NCBI RefSeq assembly: GCF_002902845.1
Contig: NZ_PPTF01000043.1
Span: 30,809-94,808 of the forward strand
Direction: 5' to 3'
DNA length: 64,000 bases
Origin: Chromobacterium sinusclupearum
GTDB lineage: Bacteria > Pseudomonadota > Gammaproteobacteria > Burkholderiales > Chromobacteriaceae
This document shows positions 47,827-57,765 of the stretch, one piece after another (within the stretch, counting starts at the first letter, position 1; every line of letters begins with the position of its first letter). The notes beneath the pieces are model-generated. The model was not told the DNA's origin, searched no databases, and saw only the letters and a list, made by a program, of their open reading frames with translations. The position numbers and the translations under genes are program-made.

Positions 47827-50604
47827 TCAGGCGTGCAGACGCTGCTCGCCCTGGCCGTCCAGGTTGTCCACGCAGCGGCCGCAGACGGCGCCGTGGCCGG
47901 CATGGCTGCCCACATCGGCGCGGTAATGCCAGCAGCGCTCGCACTTCTCATGCGCGGCAGGCGATACGCGGATGGCCAGCTCGGCCGCCTCGCGCACCGT
48001 CACCTTGGACACGATCAATACAAACTTCAGCTCTTCGCCCAGGCTCAGCAGTTGGCGGGCCAAGTCGGCCGGCGCATCGATCTCCACCTCGGCCTGCAGC
48101 GAGGAGCCCAGCTTGTCGGCGCTGCGCAGTTCCTCGATTTCCTTGTTGACCACGGCGCGCAGCTCGCGGATGGCTTGCCACTTGATGGACAGCGCCTCCT
48201 CCCGCTCCACGGCTTGCGCCGGGAATTCGTGCCAGATGTGGTACAGCGTGGACTCTTCCTCGCTGTCCACCAGCACGTTCCACGCCTCGTCGGCGGTAAA
48301 GCACAGAATCGGCGCCACCATCAGCAACAGGCTGCGGGTGATATGGTACAGCGCGGTCTGGGCGCTGCGGCGGGCGCGGCTGTCGGCCTGAGTGGTGTAC
48401 AGGCGATCCTTGATCACGTCCAGGTAGAACGCGCCCAGATCTTCCGAGCAGTAGCCGACCACTTCCTGCACCACGTGGTGGAAGGCGTAGCGGGAGTACA
48501 GCTCGCCCACCACCTTTTCCTGCATCTGGCGCGCGCGCAGCAGCGCGTACTGGTCCAGCTCCACCATATTGGCCAGCGGCACGGCGTGCTCGATCGGATC
48601 GAAATCGGACAGATTGGCCAGCAGGAAGCGGATGGTGTTGCGCAGACGGCGATAGCTTTCTGTCACGCGCTTCAGAATTTCGTCGGAAATAGCCAGTTCG
48701 CCGGAATAGTCGGTCGATGCCACCCACAAACGCAGAATATCGGCACCGAGGCTATCATTGACCTTTTGCGGCGATACGACATTGCCCTTGGACTTGGACA
48801 TCTTCATGCCCTTGCCATCCACCACAAAACCATGGGTCAGCAGCTGTTTGTAAGGCGCGCGGCCGATGGTGGCGCAACCCGTCTTCAAGGATGACTGGAA
48901 CCAGCCGCGGTGCTGGTCGGAGCCTTCCAGGTACAGATCGGCCGGCCAGGCCAGCTCCGGGCGCTGTTTCAGCACAGCGAAGTGGGTGGAACCGGAGTCG
49001 AACCACACGTCCAGGGTATCGCTGAGCTTGCGGTAGTGTTCGGCCTCTTCGCCCAACAGCTCCTTGGCGTCCAGGCTGAACCAGGCTTCGATGCCCTGCT
49101 GCTCGATGCGCAGCGCCACTTCTTCCAGCAATTGCGCGGAGCGCGGATGCAGCTCGCCCGTTTCCTTGTGGATGAAGAAGGTCATCGGCACGCCCCAGTT
49201 GCGCTGGCGCGATACGCACCAGTCCGGGCTGTTCTTGATCATCGCGTCCAGGCGGGCGCGGCCCCAGGACGGGAAGAACTCGGTGGCATCCACCGCGCGC
49301 TGGCTGATCTCTCGCAGCGTCTCGCCGCCGTGGGCCTGGCGGTCCATGCTGACAAACCATTGCGGCGTGGCGCGGAAGATGATGGGGGTTTTGTGGCGCC
49401 AGCAATGCGGATAGCTATGCTCCAGCTTGGCTTGGTGCACCAGCGCGCCGTTGGCTTCCAGCGTTTCGATCACGCGGGCATTGGCGTCCCATACCAGCAT
49501 GCCGGCAAAAATCTCCGTCGTGCTCTTGTAGCGGCCGTTGTCGGCGACCGGATTATCTACCGGCAGCTTGTACTGCAGGCCGGCCTGGAAGTCTTCCAGG
49601 CCGTGGGCCGGCGCGGTGTGCACCAGGCCGGTGCCGGCATCGGTGGTGACGTGGTCGCCCAGGATCACCGGCACCTGACGGGCGTAGAACGGATGTTGCA
49701 GCGCAATCAGTTCCAGCGCCTGGCCTTTGGCCTCGCCCAGCACGCGGCACTCTTCGACGCCGTAGCGCTTCATCGCCGATTCGACCAGGTCCTTGCCCAA
49801 AATCAGCTTGCCCTTCGGAGTGTCGATCAGCTGGTAATCCAGGTTGGCGCCGACGGCGACAGCCTGGTTGGCCGGCAAGGTCCACGGCGTGGTCGTCCAG
49901 ATCACGGCCATCGCGTCGGCGGCATCCGCGCCGAAAGCGGCGGATGCCTTGTCGGCGTCGACCACCTTGAAGCCGACGTCTATCGCCGGCGATACTTTAT
50001 CTTCGTACTCGACTTCGGCCTCGGCCAGCGACGAGCCGCACTCGATGCACCAGTGCACCGGCTTCTCGCCCTTGGTCAGGTAGCCGTTTTCATAAATCTT
50101 GCCGAGGGTGCGGACGATGTCGGCCTCGGTCTTGAAATCCATGGTCAGATACGGATTGTCCCAATCGCCCAGCACGCCCAGACGGATGAAGTCCTTCTTC
50201 TGGCGGGCGATCTGCTCCTTGGCGTATTCGCGGCACAGCTCGCGGAACTTGGCGGCCGGGATATCCTTGCCGTGCAGCTTTTCCACCATCAGCTCGATCG
50301 GCAGGCCGTGGCAGTCCCAGCCCGGCACATACGGCGCGTCGAAACCGGCCAGCGTCTTGGAGCGGACGATGATGTCTTTCAGCACCTTATTGACGGCGTG
50401 ACCGATGTGAATGTCGCCATTGGCGTACGGCGGACCGTCATGCAGAATGAACTTGGGGCGGCCGGCGGAAAGCTTGCGCAGCTTGTCGTAGCGCTTCTCT
50501 TCCTGCCAGCGCTTGACCCAGGCCGGTTCGCGTTTGGCCAGATCCCCGCGCATGGCGAAAGGTGTATCCAGCAGGTTTACGGTTTTACGATAATCAATGG
50601 TCAT
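47827..50604 (-). CDS. ileS: Isoleucyl-tRNA synthetase
   Basis: Charges tRNA-Ile and edits valine. 925 residues. HIGH motif in [20 protein letters not shown] motif, CP1 editing domain, and a C-terminal zinc finger [12 protein letters not shown]...CGRC. The zinc finger marks the classical bacterial, mupirocin-sensitive-type architecture. Its ATG overlaps the ribF stop by 4 nt. Confidence 0.98.
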   Translation of the reverse strand: MTIDYRKTVNLLDTPFAMRGDLAKREPAWVKRWQEEKRYDKLRKLSAGRPKFILHDGPPYANGDIHIGHAVNKVLKDIIVRSKTLAGFDAPYVPGWDCHGLPIELMVEKLHGKDIPAAKFRELCREYAKEQIARQKKDFIRLGVLGDWDNPYLTMDFKTEADIVRTLGKIYENGYLTKGEKPVHWCIECGSSLAEAEVEYEDKVSPAIDVGFKVVDADKASAAFGADAADAMAVIWTTTPWTLPANQAVAVGANLDYQLIDTPKGKLILGKDLVESAMKRYGVEECRVLGEAKGQALELIALQHPFYARQVPVILGDHVTTDAGTGLVHTAPAHGLEDFQAGLQYKLPVDNPVADNGRYKSTTEIFAGMLVWDANARVIETLEANGALVHQAKLEHSYPHCWRHKTPIIFRATPQWFVSMDRQAHGGETLREISQRAVDATEFFPSWGRARLDAMIKNSPDWCVSRQRNWGVPMTFFIHKETGELHPRSAQLLEEVALRIEQQGIEAWFSLDAKELLGEEAEHYRKLSDTLDVWFDSGSTHFAVLKQRPELAWPADLYLEGSDQHRGWFQSSLKTGCATIGRAPYKQLLTHGFVVDGKGMKMSKSKGNVVSPQKVNDSLGADILRLWVASTDYSGELAISDEILKRVTESYRRLRNTIRFLLANLSDFDPIEHAVPLANMVELDQYALLRARQMQEKVVGELYSRYAFHHVVQEVVGYCSEDLGAFYLDVIKDRLYTTQADSRARRSAQTALYHITRSLLLMVAPILCFTADEAWNVLVDSEEESTLYHIWHEFPAQAVEREEALSIKWQAIRELRAVVNKEIEELRSADKLGSSLQAEVEIDAPADLARQLLSLGEELKFVLIVSKVTVREAAELAIRVSPAAHEKCERCWHYRADVGSHAGHGAVCGRCVDNLDGQGEQRLHA

Positions 50605-51536
50605 GCCTGCTCTCGCTGCAAACTTGTCAAATAGGTCTTGGCGCTGGCCGCGTCGCGCTCGATCTGCGCCACCAGGGTGGCCAAATCATCATAGCGCGCT
50701 TCGTCGCGCAGTTTTTTCAGGAAGCGCACCGTTAGCCGCTGGCCGTACAGGTCGCCGGCGAAATCGAACAGATGCACTTCCAGCTTGTAGTCCGGCGTGT
50801 CGCTGACCGTCGGGTTCAGGCCCAGGCTGGCCACGCCGCCCAGCCGCCCGTGCGGCGTATCCGCCTCAACCACGAACACCCCCTGCAGCGCCGGCTTCAA
50901 ATGCGGCAAATGGATGTTGGCCGTGGGAAAACCTATGGTGCGGCCCAGCTTCTTGCCATGCATGACTTTGCCGGAAATCCGGTAGATGTCCCCCAGCAGC
51001 GCGTTTGCCGCGGGCAGATCGCCGGCGGCGAGCTTCTCCCGCACCAGCGTGCTGGAGGCCCGTTCGCCCTGCACCAGCACCGACGGCATCGCCTCGGTGG
51101 CAAAATGCCGGCAATCGGCCAATAACTGGAAATTTCCCTGGCGGCCGGCGCCAAACTGGAAATCATCGCCGATCAGCAGATAACGCGTCTGCAATTGCTC
51201 AACCAGCACCTGGTCGACAAAATCCGCCGCCGTCATGTTGGCGAAGCTGTGATTGAAACGGTAGACAAACACATAGTCCACCAGACCCAGCTCCCGCAGC
51301 AAGACGAATTTGTCCCGCAGCGTGGACAACCGGGCCGGCGGCTTGGCGCGGCTGAAGAATTCGCGCGGATGCGGTTCGAACGTCAGCAGCGCCGTCGGCA
51401 ATGCCCGCGCTTGCGCCTCCTGGCGCAGCTTCTCCAGCATGCGGCGGTGCCCCTGGTGCACGCCATCGAAATTGCCTATGGTCAACGCGCAGCCCGGCAG
51501 GGCGAAACGACGCGGATCCCCCAGAAATACCTGCAT
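50601..51536 (-). CDS. ribF: Bifunctional riboflavin kinase / FAD synthetase
   Basis: Makes FMN and FAD from riboflavin. 311 residues: N-terminal nucleotidyltransferase domain with [15 protein letters not shown]-terminal flavokinase domain with [11 protein letters not shown]. First gene of the operon ribF-ileS-lspA-ispH. Confidence 0.97.
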   Translation of the reverse strand: MQVFLGDPRRFALPGCALTIGNFDGVHQGHRRMLEKLRQEAQARALPTALLTFEPHPREFFSRAKPPARLSTLRDKFVLLRELGLVDYVFVYRFNHSFANMTAADFVDQVLVEQLQTRYLLIGDDFQFGAGRQGNFQLLADCRHFATEAMPSVLVQGERASSTLVREKLAAGDLPAANALLGDIYRISGKVMHGKKLGRTIGFPTANIHLPHLKPALQGVFVVEADTPHGRLGGVASLGLNPTVSDTPDYKLEVHLFDFAGDLYGQRLTVRFLKKLRDEARYDDLATLVAQIERDAASAKTYLTSLQREQA

Positions 51537-51622
51537 TTGCGGTCTTTGTACACGTCCTGAAACCGTCGATTGTAGCCGCCCGCGGTCAATAGCGTCCAGC
51601 CGTCATCCATCTGACGCGCAAA

Positions 51623-51651
51623 CAAAAAGCCCCGCATGGCGCGGGGCTTTT
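51623..51651 (-). terminator. Terminator after rmpM
   Basis: 11-bp perfect stem (51625-51635 with 51641-51651), loop ATGGC; T-run on the minus strand. Confidence 0.88.
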
Positions 51652-51669
51652 CCAATCGGAGCGTTTGGC

Positions 51670-52356
51670 TTACTTGGCCGGTTGCTCAACCATGGTTTCC
51701 TTCACGGCGTCGATCACAACTTCAACGCGACGATCAGACTCGATGCAAGCCTTGATTTCGGCATTTTGCTTCTTGTTCTTCGCGTATTTCGGGAACTTGG
51801 CCTTGCACTCTTCGGTCATCTTGGCTTCGGCCTTGCCCTTGCCTACGGAGGTAACCTTGTCAGCCGGCACGCCTTCGTTCACGAAGTAGGCCTTAACGGC
51901 GTCAGCACGCTTCTGGGACAGAGCGTTGTTCAGCTTGTCGGAACCCATGAAGTCGGTGTAACCGTCAACTTCCACGCCGTTCAGGTAGCCCTTGCCAGCG
52001 TGAGCCTTCAGCTTGGCAACCAGCGGGTCCAGTTCGTTCTTGGCGTCAGCGCGCAGAACCGACTTGTTGAAGTCAAACAGCACCTTGGCGGACAGAGTCA
52101 CTTTTTCCTTCATCGGAACCAGGGTCGGCTTCTGAGCTACCGGAGCCGGAGCCGGCTTGGCTGCTTCGCGGTCGCCGCACTCAACCAGACCATTGGCGGC
52201 CTTGTCGAAGGTGCCGGTGTGCCAGCATTCGCCATAGTTGTTGCGGACCACGGAGTCGGTGGACTGGTCAACGGCATAACCCGGTTTAGCAGCAAAAGCG
52301 CTAGCAGAAACCAACAGGGCGGCAACCAGTGCGCTCAGTTTCAGCTGTTTAGTCAT
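51670..52356 (-). CDS. rmpM: RmpM-like OmpA-family peptidoglycan-binding protein
   Basis: Periplasmic protein anchoring outer-membrane porins to peptidoglycan. 228 residues: Sec signal ending AFA, an N-terminal arm with NNYGECWHTGTFDKAANG and CGD close to neisserial RmpM, a Pro/Ala hinge, and an OmpA C-terminal domain (VLFDFNKS, VDGYTDFMGSDKLNNALSQ). A Cys pair near the C-terminus also matches RmpM. It has a strong promoter and a long leader, so high expression is likely. Confidence 0.92.
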   Translation of the reverse strand: MTKQLKLSALVAALLVSASAFAAKPGYAVDQSTDSVVRNNYGECWHTGTFDKAANGLVECGDREAAKPAPAPVAQKPTLVPMKEKVTLSAKVLFDFNKSVLRADAKNELDPLVAKLKAHAGKGYLNGVEVDGYTDFMGSDKLNNALSQKRADAVKAYFVNEGVPADKVTSVGKGKAEAKMTEECKAKFPKYAKNKKQNAEIKACIESDRRVEVVIDAVKETMVEQPAK

Positions 52357-52475
52357 GTTATTCCCTCTTTAATCTATAAAATGGGTAGCAATGCGGGCTG
52401 ACGCAAAGACCACGCGAACAAGTTGACTGCAAACATCAGAGATGGCTACATGCTGTGTTGATGCAGTTAACCCGC

Positions 52476-52504
52476 ACTATAGGAATCCAGCAACACCATG
52501 TCAA
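52476..52504 (-). promoter_or_regulatory. Strong promoter of rmpM
   Basis: On the minus strand a perfect TTGACA (52504-52499), 17-nt spacer, TATAGT (52481-52476). The predicted transcript has an untranslated leader of about 110 nt before ATG at 52356. Confidence 0.78.
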
Positions 52505-52595
52505 CACGAGGCCGGCCGGCAAGCCTGCCAAACGTTGCACAAATGCATCACATTTCGCTAATTATCGTTAAGACCTGTCTCTCACACGCGACACA

Positions 52596-53105
52596 TTACG
52601 ATAGTGTGACGCGCCGGCGAAACAGTGGTTGCGGCTGCCGATATGTCACTTGATAGCCATCGCTGAAGGTATTGTAATAATCTTCCTCATTCAGCGCCTT
52701 GCCATCCTTGATCAGGAAGGCGTCAAAACCTACCTGCCACAGAGGATGGATCAAATCCTGCCAGACGTCGCCGACGGCCCGCAGCTCGCCGGCGAAATCA
52801 TAACGCTCCCGCAGCAGTCTGGCGAGACTATAACCACGCCCATCGGTAAAAACCGGAAAGTCAACGGCTATCACGGCTAGGCTGGCCAGATACGGCGCCA
52901 GCCGCGCCGGCTCGTCATCCGGCGCCAGCCACACCCCTACGCGCCCCGGCCGGGCCTGCCAGCCTGCCGGATCGGCCAGCCAGGCCACGAGCGGCACGAT
53001 CACATCCGCGTCGGCGGGCGCGGCGGGCAGCGCGCCTGACTCGTCCGCGCGCAGCAGCGTCCAGGTATCGATCTGCGCCTTGCCATCCTTAATGTACCGG
53101 GGCAT
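52596..53105 (-). CDS. DUF934-domain protein of sulfite reduction
   Basis: 169 residues from ATG at 53105. DUF934 proteins occur next to cysI in many proteobacteria and are thought to support sulfite reduction; the biochemical role is not known. The frame overlaps the end of cysI by 17 nt, so translation is coupled. No signal peptide. Confidence 0.85.
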   Translation of the reverse strand: MPRYIKDGKAQIDTWTLLRADESGALPAAPADADVIVPLVAWLADPAGWQARPGRVGVWLAPDDEPARLAPYLASLAVIAVDFPVFTDGRGYSLARLLRERYDFAGELRAVGDVWQDLIHPLWQVGFDAFLIKDGKALNEEDYYNTFSDGYQVTYRQPQPLFRRRVTLS

Positions 53106-54747
53106 AGACCCTCTCCTTGAATGGTTCCACGCCGACGCGGCGCAGGGTGTCGATGAAGCGCTCGCCATCCAGCCGCCGCTCCAGATAAACCTGCATGATT
53201 TTGCCGAAGGCCACCGGCACATCGGCCTGCGCAAATGAGGGTCCAATCACCTTGCCGATGGCGGTGTCGCTGCCCTGGCTGCCGCCCAGCGTGATCTGAT
53301 ACCACTCCTCGCCGTTTTTATCGACGCCCAGGATGCCGATGTTGCCGATGTGGTGGTGGCCGCAGGCGTTCATGCAGCCGGAGAAGTTGCAGGCGATGTC
53401 GCCCAGATCGTACAGATAATCGAGATCATCAAAAGTGCGCTGGATCGCATTGGCGACGGGAATCGACCGCGCATTGGCCAGCGAGCAGAAATCCCCGCCC
53501 GGGCAGCTGATGATGTCGGTCAACAGGCCGATGTTCGGCGTGGCCATTCTGTGCCGGCGAGCCTCCTGCCACAAGGCGTGCAGGTCTTTCTGCGCCACAT
53601 CCGGCAGCACCAGGTTCTGCTCATGCGCGACGCGCAGTTCGCCAAAGCCGAAACGGTCCGCCCAGTCCGCCGCCGCCTCCATTTGCTCTGCGGTGATGTC
53701 GCCCGGCGGCGCGCCGGTTTCCTTCAGCGACAGCACCACGGAGCGATAGCCAGGCTGGCGATGAGGGCGGGTGTTGCGCTCATACCAGCGGGCAAACGCC
53801 TTGTCTTCAGCCAAGAGGCCTGTCAGCTCTGCCGGGTTGTCCAACAGCGGAGGATAGTCGGGATCGGCGAAGAAGCTGGCGTAATGGGCGACATCCTCGT
53901 CGCGCAGTGTGGCCGGGCCATCCTTCAGATGCAGCCATTCATCCTCCACCTTGGCGGCGAAGCCTTGCGGCGTCATCGCCTTGACCAGGATCTTGACCCG
54001 CGCCTTGTACTTGTTGTCGCGGCGGCCAAAGCGGTTGTACACGCGCAGCACCGCGTCCAGATAGGTCAGCAGGTGCTGCCTGGGCAGGAATTCGCGGATC
54101 ACCTCGCCCACCATGGGCGTGCGTCCCAAGCCGCCGCCGACGATGACGCGGAATCCCGCTTCGCCGGCTTCGTTGCGGCTGACGTGCAGGCCGATGTCGT
54201 GGACCATAGTGGCGGCGCGGTCCTCCACGCTGCCGGACACGGCGATCTTGAACTTGCGCGGCAGGAAGGCGAATTCCGGATGCAGCGTGCTCCACTGGCG
54301 GATGATCTCGCAATACGGCCGCGGATCGAACAACTGATCGGCGGAGACGCCGGCAAAGGCATCGGTCGTGGTGTTGCGGACGCAATTGCCGGAGGTCTGG
54401 ATCGCGTGCATTTCGACGGTGGCCAGCTCCTCCAGGATGTCCGGCACGGTTTCCAGCGCCGGCCAATTGAACTGGATGTTCTGGCGGGTGGTGAAGTGTC
54501 CGTAGCCTTTGTCGTAGCGGCGGGCGATGTCGGCCAGCTTGCGCAGCTGCTCGCTGCGCAAATGGCCGTACGGGATGGCCACCCGCAGCATGGGCGCGTG
54601 GCGCTGGATGTACAGGCCGTTCATCAGCCGCAGCGGACGGAACTCATCTTCCGACAACTCTCCGGCCAGGAAGCGGCGCGTCTGGTCGCGGAACTGGTCG
54701 ACGCGCTCGCGCACCAGGCGATGATCTACTTCATCGTATCGATACAT
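53089..54747 (-). CDS. cysI: Sulfite reductase, haemoprotein subunit
   Basis: Siroheme/4Fe-4S enzyme reducing sulfite to sulfide. 552 residues. Cluster ligands are C415 and C421 (CPGGDFC), and C458 and C462 (GCMNACGHH). The N-terminal half carries FTTRQNIQFNW and siroheme-binding NCVRNTTTD. Lies between cysH and DUF934. No cysJ flavoprotein is next to it, so the electron donor may be ferredoxin or an unlinked subunit. Confidence 0.94.
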   Translation of the reverse strand: MYRYDEVDHRLVRERVDQFRDQTRRFLAGELSEDEFRPLRLMNGLYIQRHAPMLRVAIPYGHLRSEQLRKLADIARRYDKGYGHFTTRQNIQFNWPALETVPDILEELATVEMHAIQTSGNCVRNTTTDAFAGVSADQLFDPRPYCEIIRQWSTLHPEFAFLPRKFKIAVSGSVEDRAATMVHDIGLHVSRNEAGEAGFRVIVGGGLGRTPMVGEVIREFLPRQHLLTYLDAVLRVYNRFGRRDNKYKARVKILVKAMTPQGFAAKVEDEWLHLKDGPATLRDEDVAHYASFFADPDYPPLLDNPAELTGLLAEDKAFARWYERNTRPHRQPGYRSVVLSLKETGAPPGDITAEQMEAAADWADRFGFGELRVAHEQNLVLPDVAQKDLHALWQEARRHRMATPNIGLLTDIISCPGGDFCSLANARSIPVANAIQRTFDDLDYLYDLGDIACNFSGCMNACGHHHIGNIGILGVDKNGEEWYQITLGGSQGSDTAIGKVIGPSFAQADVPVAFGKIMQVYLERRLDGERFIDTLRRVGVEPFKERVYAPVH

Positions 54748-54789
54748 GGTTGGATTCCAGCGGGAATGCCGACGGCGATGGCCGGCGGG

Positions 54790-55494
54790 TCAGACGGGGC
54801 TTTGCAGCGGGCTAGCCTTCGCATGCAGCCCGCACTCCTTGGTTTCCGGGTTTTCCCACCACCAGCGGCCGGCGCGGACATCCTCGCCCACGCTGATGGC
54901 GCGGGTACAGGGTGCGCAGCCTATCGATGGATAGTGGCGGTCGTGCAGCGCGTTGTACGGCACCTGGTTTTCCTTCAGGTACTGCCACACCTCGGCCTCG
55001 CTCCACTCCAGCAAGGGGCTGAACTTCCACAGGCTGTTGTCGGCGTCGTATTGCTTGTCCGCCAGATCCTGCCGCGTCGGCGATTGCTGGCGGCGCAAGC
55101 CGGTAATCCAGGCGGAGCGGCCTGCCAGCGCGCGCTTGAGCGGCTCCAGCTTGCGCACCGCGCAACAGGACTGGCGCAGCGCCACGCTCTGGTAAAAGCC
55201 GTTGATGCCGTGCAGGTTGACGTATTGCTCGGTGGCGGCGGTGTCCGGGAAATACACCGTGACCGGATGGCTGGGGTAGCGCTCGGCTACTTTTTGCATC
55301 AGATCATAGGTTTCCGCCGGCAGGCGGCCGGTATCGAGGCTGAAGCTGCGCAATGGCAGGTTCAGACGCGCGATCAGATCGGTCAGCACCATGTCTTCGG
55401 CGCCGTAGCTGTTGGCCAGCAAGGCATCGGGATGCTCGGCGGCAATGGTTTGCAGCAGCGCCGTGGTAGCGGCCAGTTTGGATTCCAAGCTCAT
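54790..55494 (-). CDS. cysH: Adenylyl-sulfate (APS) reductase, assimilatory
   Basis: Reduces APS to sulfite with thioredoxin. 234 residues from ATG at 55494, with GGAG upstream. The paired cysteines C110-C111 and C193/C196 bind a 4Fe-4S cluster, which marks the APS-using branch rather than the PAPS-using E. coli type. The catalytic Cys is C221 in KECGLH. Divergent from its likely activator cysB. Confidence 0.93.
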   Translation of the reverse strand: MSLESKLAATTALLQTIAAEHPDALLANSYGAEDMVLTDLIARLNLPLRSFSLDTGRLPAETYDLMQKVAERYPSHPVTVYFPDTAATEQYVNLHGINGFYQSVALRQSCCAVRKLEPLKRALAGRSAWITGLRRQQSPTRQDLADKQYDADNSLWKFSPLLEWSEAEVWQYLKENQVPYNALHDRHYPSIGCAPCTRAISVGEDVRAGRWWWENPETKECGLHAKASPLQSPV

Positions 55495-55606
55495 CAAGCG
55501 CTCCGGGAATGGTTCGAGCTCATCCTAACCAAAGGGCTTATAAACCTAAAAGAATATTGTGTTAGTATTTAATGACTACAGGTTTTATAGAGGACAGGCC
55601 GTCAAC

Positions 55607-56551
55607 ATGAAGCTACAACAACTGCGCTATCTGGTGGAAGTGGCCAAGCAGGGATTGAACGTCTCGGAAGCGGCCGAGAAACTGCACACTTCGCAACCGG
55701 GCATCTCCAAACAGATCCGCCTGCTGGAGGATGAGCTGGGCATCCAGGTATTCATCCGCAACGGCAAGCGCGTGGTATCGGTCTCCGAACCAGGCAAGGA
55801 AGTGCTGCGCATCTCCGAACGCATCCTGCGCGAGGCGCAGAATCTCAAGCGCGTCGGCGAGGAGTTCTCGCGCGAATCGGAAGGCGCGCTGACCATCGCC
55901 ACCACTCACACCCAGGCTCGCTACGCGCTGCCGCAGGCCATCGCCGAATTCGTGCGCCGCTACCCCAAGGTGCGGCTGTCGCTGAAACAGGGCAGCCCGA
56001 CGCAGATCTGCGAAATGGTGGTCTCCGGCGAAGCCGATCTGGCCATCGCGACCGAGGGCATCTCCTTGTACAAGGAGCTGGCCATGCTGCCCTGCTACGA
56101 GTGGAATCGCTCGGTGGTGGTGCCCGCAGGCCATCCGCTGGCAGAGCTAAAGCATCCGATCTCGCTGGCCGACATCGCCCAGTACCCCATCGTCACCTAC
56201 GATTTCGCCTTTGCCGGCCGCTCCAAGATCAACAAGGCCTTCGCCGATCTGGGTTTGAACGCCAACGTGGTGCTGACCGCCATCGACACCGATGTGATCA
56301 AGACCTATGTCTCGCTGGGGCTGGGCGTGGGCATCATCGCCAGCATGGCCTTCGAGCCGGAGCGCGACCGCCATCTGGTGGCGATAGACGCCAGCCATCT
56401 GTTCGAACCGTCCACCACCAAGATCGGCATCCGCAAGGACGCCTATTTGCGCGGCTTCGCCTACACCTTCATCGAGCTGTTCGCGCCGCACCTGCATCGC
56501 CGCGAGGTGGATTCGGCGCTGCTGGCGCATGATGTGGATCTGGATGAATAG
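55607..56551 (+). CDS. cysB: LysR-type regulator CysB
   Basis: Transcriptional activator of sulfate assimilation genes, responding to O-acetylserine or N-acetylserine. 314 residues from ATG at 55607 (AGGACA upstream). N-terminal winged helix-turn-helix (MKLQQLRYLVEVAKQG, TSQPGISKQIR) and periplasmic-binding-like effector domain with the Cys/Ser loop (TTHTQARY). Divergent from cysH-cysI-DUF934, as expected for a local regulator. The 112-nt AT-rich gap (55495-55606) should hold its binding sites. Confidence 0.95.
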   Translation: MKLQQLRYLVEVAKQGLNVSEAAEKLHTSQPGISKQIRLLEDELGIQVFIRNGKRVVSVSEPGKEVLRISERILREAQNLKRVGEEFSRESEGALTIATTHTQARYALPQAIAEFVRRYPKVRLSLKQGSPTQICEMVVSGEADLAIATEGISLYKELAMLPCYEWNRSVVVPAGHPLAELKHPISLADIAQYPIVTYDFAFAGRSKINKAFADLGLNANVVLTAIDTDVIKTYVSLGLGVGIIASMAFEPERDRHLVAIDASHLFEPSTTKIGIRKDAYLRGFAYTFIELFAPHLHRREVDSALLAHDVDLDE

Positions 56552-56604
56552 CTTCTCCAGCCAGCCCGGCCGCAGCGACAAGCGCAAAACCCAAGCAGTT
56601 CATT

Positions 56605-56718
56605 GCCACGAACCCCACGAAATGACACGAAAGCGGTAAGTCGCCGGCCCACATCGTCAAACCGAATACCCGGAAGGCTCACCCCTTGATGGTTCGTGTT
56701 TTTCGTGGATTTCGTGGC
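56605..56718. repeat. Long inverted repeat of CACGAA-type motifs
   Basis: Left arm 56605-56631 and right arm 56693-56718 are near-perfect inverted copies of about 26 nt. Each is built from three CACGAA units spaced about nine bases apart. The 61-nt loop has no gene. It lies between cysB and the next terminator. Confidence 0.7.
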
Positions 56719-56764
56719 TCAACTGAAATGCCTGGCATGCGCCATCGCATCAGGCCAAAACGAC

Positions 56765-56789
56765 AACGCCCCGGCAAGCGGGGCGTTTT
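56765..56789. terminator. Bidirectional terminator between cysB and the SDR gene
   Basis: 9-bp perfect stem (56765-56773 with 56779-56787), 5-nt loop, T-rich on both strands. Confidence 0.75.
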
Positions 56790-56809
56790 CCATGATGCCG
56801 GCGCAGCGC

Positions 56810-57550
56810 TTACAGCGTCAGGCCGCCGGTCACTTCGATGGCGGCGCCGTTGATGTAGCTGGCCTCGTCCGACGCCAGGAATGCGTAGACGTTGGCGATC
56901 TCCACCGGATCAGCCATGCGGCGCATCGGCACCTTGTCTTCCATCGCTTGCAACACCTTTTCCGGCATGGCCTTCAGGATGGGCGTGGCGACAAAACCAG
57001 GGCAGACGGCGTTGGAGCGGATGCCCTTCTTGCCCAGCTCCTTGGCCCAGGTTTTGACGAAGCCGATGACGCCGAACTTTGCCGCCGCGTAGTTGGTCTG
57101 GCCGAAGTTGCCGTAGACGCCCACCACGGACGAAGCGTTCAGGATCACGCCGCCGCCCTGCTCCACCATGGTGTCCACCACGGCGCGGGCACAGTTGTAG
57201 ACGCCCTTCAGGTTGATGTCGATGACCTTGTCGAACTGGTCTTCGGTCATTTTGGTCAGTTGCGCGTCCTGCACGATGCCAGCATTGTTGACCAGCACAT
57301 CGATGCGGCCGCAGCGGTTTTTCAGATCCGCCACCATCTCGGCGATCTGCCCCTTGTTGGTCACATCCACCTTGTAGCCATAGGCTTCGCCGCCCAGCGC
57401 TTTCAGCTCGCCGACCACGGAGTTGACTGCCTCCTGGTTCAGGTCGCACACCGCGACGATGGCGCCTTCCTTGACGAACTTCTCCGCGGTAGCCTTGCCG
57501 ATGCCGCTGGCGGAGCCGGTGATGATGGTGACTTTCCCTTTTAAGCGCAT
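56810..57550 (-). CDS. FabG-like short-chain dehydrogenase/reductase
   Basis: NAD(P)-dependent SDR, 246 residues from ATG at 57550 (AGAAGGAAACC upstream); a frame to 57709 is not coding. Cofactor motif [12 protein letters not shown], and the Ser/Tyr/Lys triad in [10 protein letters not shown]...YAAAK. Closest in style to 3-oxoacyl-ACP reductases and acetoacetyl-CoA reductases (PhbB). The acidic Asp after strand 2 (VCDLN) hints at NADH. It stands alone, without fab or phb neighbours, so the substrate stays open. Confidence 0.85.
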   Translation of the reverse strand: MRLKGKVTIITGSASGIGKATAEKFVKEGAIVAVCDLNQEAVNSVVGELKALGGEAYGYKVDVTNKGQIAEMVADLKNRCGRIDVLVNNAGIVQDAQLTKMTEDQFDKVIDINLKGVYNCARAVVDTMVEQGGGVILNASSVVGVYGNFGQTNYAAAKFGVIGFVKTWAKELGKKGIRSNAVCPGFVATPILKAMPEKVLQAMEDKVPMRRMADPVEIANVYAFLASDEASYINGAAIEVTGGLTL

Positions 57551-57736
57551 ATGGTTTCCTTCTCTCACTGCTTTGCAGATCTCATCAGGTCGCCCGAGGG
57601 CGGATGAGGACCAGATGTCTCCGGCATCGACCTCCCTGGCCGGGTCCCTGATTATTGTTATCGCGCCTGAGTGGGACGCATGAAAAAGGCGGGAGTTTGT
57701 GCACTGCAATATAGCGCACCCCCTCCCGCCGGTAAA

Positions 57737-57761
57737 GTTACGAGCCGCGACAGCTCGTAAC
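57737..57761 (-). terminator. Possible terminator after ybiT
   Basis: 9-bp perfect stem (57737-57745 with 57753-57761), 7-nt loop, with only a short T-run following. Confidence 0.55.
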
Positions 57762-57765
57762 CAAA

